From CAADGL01 sp964643885 (GTDB taxonomy: Bacteria; Planctomycetota; Phycisphaerae; UBA1845; Fen-1342), in contig CAZXUI010000014.1 in the NCBI GenBank assembly GCA_964643885.1, positions 7,432 through 71,431 on the forward strand: 64,000 nucleotides of DNA. The letters run 5' to 3'. Every line of letters starts with the position of its first letter. The first letter of the stretch is position 1. This document shows, one piece after another, positions 31,021-38,745 of the stretch. A program made the translations under genes and the position numbers. Under the pieces are notes generated by a model, which saw nothing but the letters and a program-made list of their open reading frames with translations, was not told the DNA's origin and made no database searches.

Positions 31021-31074
31021 GGCGGCCGGGAAGGGCCGGCACGTTGCCGCCTCTCCCGGCCGCCGGGTTTTCTT
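31021..31074 (+). terminator. Terminator after the PEP-CTERM gene
   Basis: GGCGGCCGGGA (31021-31031) pairs perfectly with TCCCGGCCGCC (31054-31064), with an inner GGCACGTTGCC mini-hairpin, followed by GGGTTTTCTT. Confidence 0.65.
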
Positions 31075-31104
31075 CGCCGAATCGACCGGCTCGCAGGGCG
31101 ACGC

Positions 31105-31521
31105 TCAGTGCCCTTCGCGGGCCAGGTTGCGGTTCCACGACGGCACCACCACCACCACGTCCTTCGTGCCGTCGGGCACGCACTGGCACGACAACCGCGA
31201 CTTGGCCGTCAGCCCGTACGCCTCGTCGAGCTGGTCCTCCTCCTCCTCCGTCGCGTCGTTGCAGGTCTCCAGCCCTTCCTTGACGACCACGTGACACGTG
31301 CTGCACGCACACACGCCGCCGCAGGCATGATCGATCTCGACCCCGCAGCCCATCGCCGTGCTCAGGATGCTCCCCGGCAGGCCGTGGTCGTCGTAGGGAA
31401 TCCTGGCCGGATCGACCTCGATCACGTGCTCCTTGCCCTGCTCGTCGATGATCGTCAGCTTGTATTTGCGCGTCGGCAGCTTGATGTCCTGCTGCTCGAT
31501 GTACGGGTTCTGACCGCCCAT
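31105..31521 (-). CDS. fdx: [2Fe-2S] ferredoxin of the ISC system
   Basis: 138 residues. Ligands follow the adrenodoxin/IscFdx pattern: Cys67-x5-Cys73-x2-Cys76 and Cys112 (ACGGVCACSTCHVVV ... SRLSCQC). Residues 83-105 hold the acidic EEEEDQLDEAYGL typical of ISC ferredoxins. It donates electrons for cluster assembly on IscU. It is the last gene of the isc operon, 92 nt after hscA. The first ~18 residues and the last ~20 extend beyond the core fold. Confidence 0.92.
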   Translation of the reverse strand: MGGQNPYIEQQDIKLPTRKYKLTIIDEQGKEHVIEVDPARIPYDDHGLPGSILSTAMGCGVEIDHACGGVCACSTCHVVVKEGLETCNDATEEEEDQLDEAYGLTAKSRLSCQCVPDGTKDVVVVVPSWNRNLAREGH

Positions 31522-31613
31522 TCTTCGCTCCGAATCAGGTCTGCGACCTGTAGTATCGACTCATCCTCTCGAAGACTCCCTGCGGCGCCGGTTGCGCAGC
31601 GTGGCACCGGCCT

Positions 31614-33587
31614 TCAACCGCTGACCTGCCCCCTGAGCGCCTCGCGAACTCCGATTTCCGCCAGCCGCACCGTGCTCCTGCCGAATGCATCGAGCGCCCC
31701 GTGAAGCTCGTCCAGGTCGCGCGCCTCGGCGGCGAGCCTGCGCAGGCCGGCGATCCCCTCCTCGATCCGCCGCCGCTCCGGCTCCTCCAGCAGGTGGCCC
31801 ACCTTCGCCAGCATCTGCTCCGCCTTGGTCGTGTCGAACTGCACCTGGTTGAGCAGGTCGATCCGCCGGTGCGCCTCGATGTCCGCCTGGCCGAACTCGA
31901 CGCTCTGCCGCGTGATCCGCTCCACCTCCTCGCGCGTCAGCCCGTGATTCGGAATGACCTGCACCGAGGCGTTCCGGCCACTGCGCAGCTCGCGTGCGGC
32001 TACGTTCAGAATCCCGTTCGCGTCCACCAGAAACTCCACCTCGATCTTCGGAATCCCGGCCGGCATCGGCGGAATGCCGCGCAGCTCGAACTCGGCCAGC
32101 TTGCGGCAATCGGCCGCCAGCTCGCGCTCGCCCTGCAACACGCTGATCTTGATCGCCGTCTGGCCGTCGACGAACGTGGTGAACATCTCCGTCGCGCGGC
32201 ATGGAATCGTCCGGTTGCGGAGGATCAGCTTGCCCATCGCCCCGCCCATCGTCTCGATCCCCAGCGAGAGCGGAATCACGTCCAGCAGCAGCATGTCCAG
32301 CTTCGCGCCCGACAGCATCGCCGCCTGAATCGCCGCCCCCACCGCCACGACCTCATCCGGATTCAGCGCCGTATAGGGCGGCCGGCCCGAAGCCTCTTCC
32401 ACCCGCCGCCGCACCAGCGGCACGCGCGTCGAGCCGCCCACCAGCACCACGCGCCCCACCTGCTCGGGCGTCAGCTTCGCGTCGCGAAGCGCACGCCGCC
32501 ACAGATCGATCGTCCGGTCCACCAGCGGCAGAATCATCCGCTCGAACTCGTCCCGTGTGAGCACGCGGCGGTAGATCCGCTCCCGGCCCAGCTCCAGCTC
32601 GATGCTCGCCTGCTCCTGCTCGCTCAGGCGGACCTTCACGGCCTCCGCCAGGCCGCGCAGCGCCTGCCGCGTCGTCGGAGAGTCGATCGAAAGATCGAAC
32701 TGCTCGCGTATCTCGCGCGTCACGAGCTCGATGATAGTCCGATCGAAGTCATCGCCGCCGAGATGCGTATCGCCCGCCGTGCTGAGCACCTGGTAGACGC
32801 CGCCCTCGATCCGCAGAATCGAGACGTCGAACGTGCCGCCGCCCAGGTCGTAGACCGCGACGATCTCCGAGCCGCCAGCCGCCCCCGCCGAACCTTGCTG
32901 CGGCTCATGACACTGCGGCAGCGGCAGTGAAATCTGCCCCGGTCGCGTCGCAGCGCCGCCTTCCGACCCGCCACTACGCCCGCCGGCCGCCTCGGCCACA
33001 TCGCCGCGCGTCTCGCGCACACCGATGCCGTACGCCAGCGCCGCGGCCGTCGGCTCGTTGATGATCCGCACGACCTCGAGCCCCGCCGCCCGGCCGGCGT
33101 CGCGCGTCGCCTGCCGCTGCGAATCGTCGAAGTACGCCGGGACGGTGATCACCGCCTTGCGCACCGGCCGGCCCAGCGCCCGCTCCGCCTGCTCGCGCAG
33201 CGTCCGCAGGATGACCGACGAAATCTCCTCGGGCGAGTAGAGCCGCCCGTCGATCTCGACCTGCACCGTGTCGCGCGGCCCCGGCCGCACGGCGTACGCA
33301 AGAAACGGCAGCTCGCGCTCGATCTCGCCGGGCCCCTTGCCGATCAGCCGCTTGATCGAATAGACGGTCGTGCGCGCGTTCTCCACGGCGTGATTCCGCG
33401 CCTCCCAGCCGACGACGACGCGGTTCCGCCCGTCCTCGCCGTCCGGAACGACGGCGATCACCGACGGCAGCCGCCCCTCGCCACGCTCGTCGCGAAGCAC
33501 CTGCGGACCGCGCTCGTCGACGTACGCCAACAGCGAGAACGTCGTCCCCAGGTCGATCCCGACGATCAGCTCATCCGCGCTGCTCAT
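31614..33587 (-). CDS. hscA: Fe-S cluster assembly chaperone HscA (Hsp70 family)
   Basis: 657 residues. Hsp70 ATPase signatures: VGIDLGTTFSLLAYVD, VITVPAYFDDSQRQATRDA, VYDLGGGTFDVSILR and VVLVGGSTRVPLVRR. A ~45-residue Gly/Ser-rich insert at about 195-240 separates the ATPase subdomains and is not seen in typical HscA. A substrate-binding domain with VLQGERELAADCRKLAEFEL follows. Specialised Hsp70 that binds IscU and releases clusters. It starts 4 nt inside hscB (ATGA overlap). A separate dnaK lies at 62.4 kb, so this is the dedicated paralogue. Confidence 0.92.
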   Translation of the reverse strand: MSSADELIVGIDLGTTFSLLAYVDERGPQVLRDERGEGRLPSVIAVVPDGEDGRNRVVVGWEARNHAVENARTTVYSIKRLIGKGPGEIERELPFLAYAVRPGPRDTVQVEIDGRLYSPEEISSVILRTLREQAERALGRPVRKAVITVPAYFDDSQRQATRDAGRAAGLEVVRIINEPTAAALAYGIGVRETRGDVAEAAGGRSGGSEGGAATRPGQISLPLPQCHEPQQGSAGAAGGSEIVAVYDLGGGTFDVSILRIEGGVYQVLSTAGDTHLGGDDFDRTIIELVTREIREQFDLSIDSPTTRQALRGLAEAVKVRLSEQEQASIELELGRERIYRRVLTRDEFERMILPLVDRTIDLWRRALRDAKLTPEQVGRVVLVGGSTRVPLVRRRVEEASGRPPYTALNPDEVVAVGAAIQAAMLSGAKLDMLLLDVIPLSLGIETMGGAMGKLILRNRTIPCRATEMFTTFVDGQTAIKISVLQGERELAADCRKLAEFELRGIPPMPAGIPKIEVEFLVDANGILNVAARELRSGRNASVQVIPNHGLTREEVERITRQSVEFGQADIEAHRRIDLLNQVQFDTTKAEQMLAKVGHLLEEPERRRIEEGIAGLRRLAAEARDLDELHGALDAFGRSTVRLAEIGVREALRGQVSG

Positions 33588-34330
33588 GTTGCCCCGGCCG
33601 CCTCGATCTGCTCCAGCATTTTCTGATAGTAGCGAATGCCGTTCAGCCGCAGGCGCAGCTCGCGCCGCAGCGCCTCGTCCCCCGGCAGCCGCCGCGCCAG
33701 GGCCGCGATCCGCTCCAGCATCTCGTCATGCTCGCCGCGCACGCGCTGACCGATCTCGGCCAGCCTCGCTGCGTCGCGCTGTGCCGCGGCCTCCTCGATC
33801 TGCTCGCGCAGCTCCATCGTCTCGAGCAGGACCTCCTGCGGCACGCTCTTGTCCTCGGCCGCCGACGGACCGCCGAACAGCTCCAGCAGGTAGCCCGCAC
33901 GCTCCACCGGGTCGCTCAGCACCTCCACGGCCCGGTTGAGCTGCGCACTGATCCGCATCGCCAGCCCGGCCGCCGGGTCGTCTGACGTACCGGCCCGATC
34001 CGGATGGGCGAACCGCGCCAGTTGCAGATACCGCTGCCGGAGCTGCCCCGCATCCAGATCGTACGCCGGCTCCAGCCCGAAGACCTCAAAGTGACTCAGC
34101 GTCTCCACCGAGTGCAGTGCGTGGCAGTGCTCGCAGACGACAACCGAGCGCAGCGGCCGGTTGCACGACCGGCACCGTTGCGGAATCGTCGCCTCGCTCT
34201 TTGTTGCCGCCACGCTCGTCACCGCTCTGAAGTCCCGCTCGTGCTCAGAACAACGCGGCCCGCGCGACCAGCCCGCATCGAATGCGGAGGAGTCGGCACG
34301 GGCCGAGCCTGGGTCCGACGGTTTCTGCAT
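33584..34330 (-). CDS. hscB: Co-chaperone HscB (J-domain) with N-terminal four-cysteine motif
   Basis: 248 residues from ATG 34330, whose first base is shared with the iscA stop. After a ~50-residue low-complexity leader come Cys53-x2-Cys56 and Cys66-x2-Cys69 (CRSCNRPL ... CEHCHALH), a metal-binding knuckle of the kind found on eukaryotic HSC20 and absent from the E. coli protein. Then a J-domain (HFEVFGLEPAYDLD, with HPD at 109-111) and the C-terminal helical bundle that holds IscU. It stimulates HscA. Coupled to both neighbours: a 1-nt overlap upstream and 4 nt downstream. Confidence 0.9.
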   Translation of the reverse strand: MQKPSDPGSARADSSAFDAGWSRGPRCSEHERDFRAVTSVAATKSEATIPQRCRSCNRPLRSVVVCEHCHALHSVETLSHFEVFGLEPAYDLDAGQLRQRYLQLARFAHPDRAGTSDDPAAGLAMRISAQLNRAVEVLSDPVERAGYLLELFGGPSAAEDKSVPQEVLLETMELREQIEEAAAQRDAARLAEIGQRVRGEHDEMLERIAALARRLPGDEALRRELRLRLNGIRYYQKMLEQIEAAGAT

Positions 34331-34776
34331 CAGGCCGAATAGCTGCTCCCGCACCCGCAACTGTGCTTCGCGTTCGGATTGTGGAACGTGAAGCCCGACC
34401 CCATCATGCTGCTCTGAAAGTCGATCGTCGTCCCGCTCAGGTTGCCCACCATGTAGCTCTTCAGATCGCACACCACGACCAGGTCCTGCGACAAAAAGAC
34501 CTCGTCCGTCTCCGCGATCGGCGCCTGCGCTTCGTCGCGCAGATCGAGCACGTACTGCAAGCCGCTGCACCCGCCGCCCTTCACGCCCACGAACAGGTAC
34601 ATGCTGTCCGGATAATTGTCCTTGCGGAGAATCTCCTTGACCTCGTTGGCCGCCTTCTCCGTCAGGTGAATCCCCTGACCCTCGGGCGACGGCCTGGCCC
34701 GCTTGCGGCCGACCAGCTCGCGCGACTCCCGCTCCTGCGTGGTCCGCACCTCGGTGCTCTCCGGCGTCGTGCTCAT
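34330..34776 (-). CDS. iscA: A-type Fe-S carrier (IscA/ErpA family)
   Basis: 148 residues. The ~33-residue N-terminal extension is charged and lacks known motifs. The core runs from GIHLTEKAANEVKEIL to the end, with the three ligands Cys70 (KGGGCSGLQY) and Cys140/Cys142 (KHSCGCGSSYSA). It carries or hands over Fe-S clusters within the isc operon. IscA and ErpA cannot be told apart from sequence alone. Confidence 0.92.
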   Translation of the reverse strand: MSTTPESTEVRTTQERESRELVGRKRARPSPEGQGIHLTEKAANEVKEILRKDNYPDSMYLFVGVKGGGCSGLQYVLDLRDEAQAPIAETDEVFLSQDLVVVCDLKSYMVGNLSGTTIDFQSSMMGSGFTFHNPNAKHSCGCGSSYSA

Positions 34777-34848
34777 CTCGCTCCCTTTCTGCGTTGCCTC
34801 TCGTACGATCCTCTCGCGCCGGCCGCGGCCGTCCGCCCGGCTCGACGC

Positions 34849-35265
34849 TTACTTCGAGCCGGCCGGCTCCGCCGCACCCTTGCGGGTGGCCAGCTTGCCC
34901 TTCAAGTCCTTGACGGCCGCCCGGATCGCGTCTTCGGCCAGCACGCTACAGTGTATCTTCACCGGCGGCAGCGCCAGCTCCTTGACGATGTCCGTGTTCT
35001 TGATGTCCAGGGCCTCGTCGAGCCTCCGGCCCTTGAGCCACTCGGTCGCCAGCGAGCTCGACGCGATCGCCGACCCGCAGCCGAACGTCTTGAACTTCGC
35101 GTCGACGATGTTCTCCTGCTCGTCGACCTGAATCTGGAGCTTCATCACGTCGCCGCACTCAGGTGCGCCGACGATGCCCGTCCCTACGTTCGGGCTGTTG
35201 CGGTCCAGCGAACCGACGTTCCGCGGCCGCTCGTAGTGGTCGATGATCTTGCTGCTGTATGCCAT
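34849..35265 (-). CDS. iscU: Fe-S cluster scaffold IscU
   Basis: 138 residues. Three conserved cysteines: Cys37 (APECGDVMKL, with Asp39), Cys63 (FGCGSAIASSS) and Cys106 (KIHCSVLAEDAI). The usual HscA-binding LPPVK motif is at 99-103. Clusters are built here from IscS sulfur. The last ~15 residues are Lys/Ala-rich. Confidence 0.95.
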   Translation of the reverse strand: MAYSSKIIDHYERPRNVGSLDRNSPNVGTGIVGAPECGDVMKLQIQVDEQENIVDAKFKTFGCGSAIASSSLATEWLKGRRLDEALDIKNTDIVKELALPPVKIHCSVLAEDAIRAAVKDLKGKLATRKGAAEPAGSK

Positions 35266-35289
35266 GTCACGTCACTCCGATCGAATGCT

Positions 35290-35931
35290 CTATCCCAGTA
35301 CGGGAACGAGAACCAGGTCAACTCCGTTCACGTCGCGGATCCGCTCCTCGACTTCGGTCAGCAGGCTGGCATAGTCGTCCGCGCGGATGCCCGCCCTGTC
35401 CGGCCGCACACCCACGCGCCACCAGCCCTCCTCGAACGAATCGACCCACGTCACCTCCAGCGAGATTCCGTTGGCCGCGTGCGCTCCGAAACTCCGCGCG
35501 AACCAGCCGCTCCGCGTCGGCCGCGCTGATCGACGAACCGTGCGTCGTACGCATCTGCTCACCCTCAGCACCTCCAACACCGCCGTCGCGTATCCCACGC
35601 ACCGACGGGCTGTCGCCGAATCGATCGTTCGCAGCGGATCGTAATCCGCGATCAGCCGCGGCTTGTACCCATGCCGCAATCGCGTACTGACCTGCCGCAG
35701 AAGCTCCACCGAATGCTCGCCCGCCAATGCGGCTCGAACGGCCTCCGGCAGCGTCCCGTGCGACCAGGTACCGTATCCGGGCCGGGGCGACTGTCGGGCC
35801 CGAAGCATCGCGTCGGTGGCCGCGCAGAACATCGCGAAGTACGAACGGCTCACGCTGCTGCGGAACCAGCCGCTTCTCAGGCATGCTCCCGCCGCAGAAA
35901 GATTCTCCGTCGCCAACCGCGACCACGACAA
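35290..35931 (-). CDS. HEPN-domain protein embedded in the isc operon
   Basis: 213 residues. The first half is a helical HEPN-like domain: SRSYFAMFCAATDAMLRAR, a His in WSHGTLPEAV, RLRHGYKPRLIADYDP and a final helix ARRCVGYATAVLEVL. The second half (about 150-213) is an alpha/beta segment without a recognised match (VTWVDSFEEGWWRVGVR). HEPN proteins are often RNases or nucleotidyltransferase partners, but the canonical R-x4-6-H catalytic motif is not plainly present. It starts 9 nt after iscS and ends 24 nt before iscU, so it must be cotranscribed. Its role with Fe-S assembly is unknown. Confidence 0.68.
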   Translation of the reverse strand: MSWSRLATENLSAAGACLRSGWFRSSVSRSYFAMFCAATDAMLRARQSPRPGYGTWSHGTLPEAVRAALAGEHSVELLRQVSTRLRHGYKPRLIADYDPLRTIDSATARRCVGYATAVLEVLRVSRCVRRTVRRSARPTRSGWFARSFGAHAANGISLEVTWVDSFEEGWWRVGVRPDRAGIRADDYASLLTEVEERIRDVNGVDLVLVPVLG

Positions 35932-35940
35932 TCCGGCTCC

Positions 35941-37155
35941 CTAGTGATGCGCCCACTCCACCGTACTCAGGTCGATCCCCTCCTTGGCCATCTCGTACAG
36001 CGGGCTCATCTCTCGCAGCTTGCGGACCGCCGCGACGACCTTCTCGGCCGTGTAATCCATCTCCTCCTCGGTGTTGAACCGGCCCACCGAGAAGCGAATG
36101 CTGCTGTGCGCCAGGTCGTCTCCGACGCCCAGGCTCTTGAGCACGTAGCTCGGCTCCAGCGACGCGCTCGTGCAGGCCGACCCGCTCGAGACCGCGATGT
36201 CGTTGAAGCCCATCATCATGCTCTCTCCCTCGACGTACGCGAAGGAGAGGTTCAGGTTCGTCGGCGTCCGCAGCGTCGGGTGCCCGTTCAGGTACACCTC
36301 GTCAAGCTGCGAGCTGATGCCCTGATAGAGCCGGTCACGCAGCGCCGCCAGCCGCTTCGGCTCCGCCTCACGATGCAGGTGGCACAGCTCGGCCGCCTTG
36401 CCCAGCCCGACGATGCCCGGAACGTTCAGCGTCCCGCTCCGCATGCCGCGCTCGTGCCCGCCGCCGTGAAGCACCGCCTCGCAGCGCACACGCGGCTTCT
36501 TGCGCCGCACGTAAAGCGCCCCGACGCCCTTGGGCCCGTGAATCTTGTGCCCGCTACAGCTCAGCAGGTCGATCCCCATCTCATTCACATCGATCGGAAC
36601 CTTGCCGAACGTCTGGCAACAGTCGGTGTGGAACAGAACGCCCCGCTCCTTGCACAGCGCCCCGATCTGCGCAACCGGCTGGAGCGTCCCGATCTCGTTG
36701 TTCCCGTGCATGATCGAGACCAGGATCGTCTCGTCCGTGATCGAGTCCTTGAGCTGATCCAGGTCGATCATCCCGTACCGGTCCACGGGCAGCATCGTCA
36801 CCCGAAACCCGTGCTGCTCCAGATATTTGCACGGATCAATCACCGCCTTGTGCTCGGTCACCTGCGTGATGACGTGCCGGCCCTTCTCGCCGTACATCGC
36901 CGCCACGCCCTTGATCGCGATGTTGTTGCTCTCGGTCGCCCCGCTCGTGAAGATGATCTCCTTCGAGTCGGCTCCGATCACCGCCGCGACCTGCTGCCGC
37001 GCCAGCTCCACACCCTCCTCGGCCTCCCAGCCGAATTCATGGTTGCGCGAGGCCGCGTTGCCGAACTTCTCCGTAAAGTACGGCAGCATCGCCTCCACCA
37101 CCTGCGGGTCCACCGGCGTGGTCGCGTTGTTGTCCAGGTAGATCCTTCGATTCAT
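35941..37155 (-). CDS. iscS: Cysteine desulfurase IscS
   Basis: 404 residues from ATG 37155, which overlaps the iscR stop by 4 nt. A longer in-frame reading is rejected because the family begins at RRIYLDNNATTPVDP. PLP Lys in SCSGHKIHGPKGVGALY near residue 203; catalytic Cys in the mobile loop SSGSACTSASLEPSYVLK near 327. It takes sulfur from cysteine and delivers it to IscU. The C-terminal ISPLYEM-like region (REMSPLYEMAKEGID) matches group I IscS proteins. Confidence 0.95.
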   Translation of the reverse strand: MNRRIYLDNNATTPVDPQVVEAMLPYFTEKFGNAASRNHEFGWEAEEGVELARQQVAAVIGADSKEIIFTSGATESNNIAIKGVAAMYGEKGRHVITQVTEHKAVIDPCKYLEQHGFRVTMLPVDRYGMIDLDQLKDSITDETILVSIMHGNNEIGTLQPVAQIGALCKERGVLFHTDCCQTFGKVPIDVNEMGIDLLSCSGHKIHGPKGVGALYVRRKKPRVRCEAVLHGGGHERGMRSGTLNVPGIVGLGKAAELCHLHREAEPKRLAALRDRLYQGISSQLDEVYLNGHPTLRTPTNLNLSFAYVEGESMMMGFNDIAVSSGSACTSASLEPSYVLKSLGVGDDLAHSSIRFSVGRFNTEEEMDYTAEKVVAAVRKLREMSPLYEMAKEGIDLSTVEWAHH

Positions 37156-37655
37156 CGTGCCAGCACCCTCAACGGCTCGACCGCCTCGGACTCCGACCCG
37201 TTTCCGCCCGGCGAGCCCGACATCCCGTAGGTCTCGTCGAAAGCCAGGTCCGAAACCGTCACCGTTCGCAGAAACCTCTCCAAGTACTCGTGCACCCGCA
37301 TCAACGGTTGACGCACCGGGCACGAGGATAATAGCTCGCAGTTGCGCGCCTCGCCCGCTCCGCCCCGCGGAGCACACTGCATCAGCCGGACCGGCCCCTC
37401 AACCACCTCGACGAGCTGGGCGAGCGTCAATTCGCCCGGCGGAACCGCCAGGCGGTAGCCGCCACGCGCCCCCCGCGCCGAACAGAGCAACCCGCGCCGG
37501 TTCAACAGCTTCAGCACATTCATCAGCAGCGGCAGCTTCACCCGATGCTGGACCGCGATCTCGCGAGCACTCACGACCCCCGCCCCCGCCCGGGCCAAGT
37601 GGCACATCGCGATCAACGCGTACTCGGTCTTCTTCGTCAACGAGAGCATGCGCAC
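37152..37655 (-). CDS. iscR: Rrf2-family regulator, IscR-like
   Basis: 167 residues. The N-terminal winged helix begins LSLTKKTEYALIAMCHLARA, with the wing RGARGGYRLA. Three cysteines, Cys94, Cys106 and Cys112 (C-x11-C-x5-C), stand where IscR holds its [2Fe-2S] cluster; the first spacing is longer than the C-x5-C of E. coli IscR. First gene of the isc operon, so it probably represses it when clusters are plentiful. Start at ATG 37655 or the Met two codons later. Confidence 0.88.
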   Translation of the reverse strand: MRMLSLTKKTEYALIAMCHLARAGAGVVSAREIAVQHRVKLPLLMNVLKLLNRRGLLCSARGARGGYRLAVPPGELTLAQLVEVVEGPVRLMQCAPRGGAGEARNCELLSSCPVRQPLMRVHEYLERFLRTVTVSDLAFDETYGMSGSPGGNGSESEAVEPLRVLAR

Positions 37656-37670
37656 CCCGCTGTCTGCAAT

Positions 37671-37699
37671 AATCTAGTACCAAACCAGTCCGATTTCAA
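37671..37699 (-). promoter_or_regulatory. Promoter of the isc operon
   Basis: On the minus strand: TTGAAA (37699-37694), a 17-nt spacer and TAGATT (37676-37671). The expected start near 37664 leaves a very short leader before iscR. The spacer (GACTGGTTTGGTACTAG) may hold an IscR half-site pair, but this is not a clear palindrome. Confidence 0.5.
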
Positions 37700-37860
37700 G
37701 AACGGGCCGCGATTCCCTGCCGGCCGGGGCTCGTGTAATCACCCCGCCAATCGACCGGAACCGATCACGGGCCCGATAACCAGTTCATGCACGTCGCTCA
37801 GATTTGAACAGCAAGCCGTGTGCCAAGAACCGGTCTCCGCCCCCCAGCCGGCCGCAATAT

Positions 37861-37877
37861 CTAACACCTAGTTAACA
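37861..37877 (+). promoter_or_regulatory. Pho-box-like direct repeat upstream of phoB
   Basis: CTAACA-CCTAG-TTAACA: two hexamers repeated at 11-bp period, matching the Gram-positive PhoP box layout (TTAACA-N5-TTAACA). It is about 100 bp upstream of phoB, and a second copy precedes pstS. Confidence 0.55.
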
Positions 37878-37980
37878 CACCGATCTCGAAACCTTCACGC
37901 GGCACCGCTATACCTCGCTGCCACTCGGCGCCACTCGCACGAGACCGGCCGGGAGGTGCGGAGCACGCGGTGAGGATACG

Positions 37981-38745
37981 ATGAGCCACGCGGCGAGAAC
38001 TTCACGGACGGCGTTGATTGCGGAAAACGCGCGAATGTCGCAGCGGAAATCGATCCTGATTGTCGAGGACGAGGCCGACCTGGCTGAGGTGCTTTGCTAC
38101 CACCTGGAACGCGAAGGATACGCCTGCCGGCGGGCTCCCGACGGCGCCTTGGCTCTCGCCGAAGTCCGCCGCCAGGTTCCCGACCTGATCGTCCTCGATC
38201 GCATGCTTCCAAAGGCCTCCGGGGACGAGGTCGTCGTCCGGCTGAAGCGCGACCCGCAGACCGCGTCCATCCCCGTCATCATGCTGACCGCCAAGGCCGA
38301 AGAGACCGACGAACTGGTCGGCTTCGCCCTCGGAGCAGACGACTACGTCACCAAGCCCTTTTCGCCCAAGCTCCTGCTCGCTCGCATCGCGGCCGTCCTC
38401 CGCCGCCGCGAAGCCGCGACCGGCGAGGCCGAAGTCCTCAGCGCCGGCCCCATCACCCTCGACCGCAGCCGGCACGAAGTGACCGTCAGCGGCTCACCCG
38501 TCGCCCTCACCGCCACGGAATTCCGCGTTCTGGCCGCGCTGATGGCCGCCCGCGGACGCGTACTGGACAGAACCCAACTCATCGATACAGTGCTCGGCAG
38601 CGGCGTCGCGGTAACCAACCGCACGATCGACGTCCACATCGCGGCCCTGCGCAAGAAGCTCGGCTCGGCAGCCGGGTGGATCCAGACGGTTCGCGGCGTG
38701 GGATACACGTTCCGCGAGCCGATGAGTGAAGCGAACACGCACTAA
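37981..38745 (+). CDS. phoB: Phosphate-regulon response regulator (OmpR/PhoB family)
   Basis: 254 residues from ATG 37981, with GTGAGGAT just upstream; the Met at 38035 is an alternative that fits the usual length. Receiver domain: acidic pair in ILIVEDEADLAEVL, phospho-Asp in LIVLDRMLPKASGDE, LTAKAEETDE, Lys in DDYVTKPFSP. C-terminal winged helix: LTATEFRVLAALMAARGRVLDR and VDVHIAALRKKLG-like sequence ending VRGVGYTFRE. Next to phoR and pst genes, with a Pho-box in front, so PhoB/PhoP function is well supported. Confidence 0.92.
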   Translation: MSHAARTSRTALIAENARMSQRKSILIVEDEADLAEVLCYHLEREGYACRRAPDGALALAEVRRQVPDLIVLDRMLPKASGDEVVVRLKRDPQTASIPVIMLTAKAEETDELVGFALGADDYVTKPFSPKLLLARIAAVLRRREAATGEAEVLSAGPITLDRSRHEVTVSGSPVALTATEFRVLAALMAARGRVLDRTQLIDTVLGSGVAVTNRTIDVHIAALRKKLGSAAGWIQTVRGVGYTFREPMSEANTH

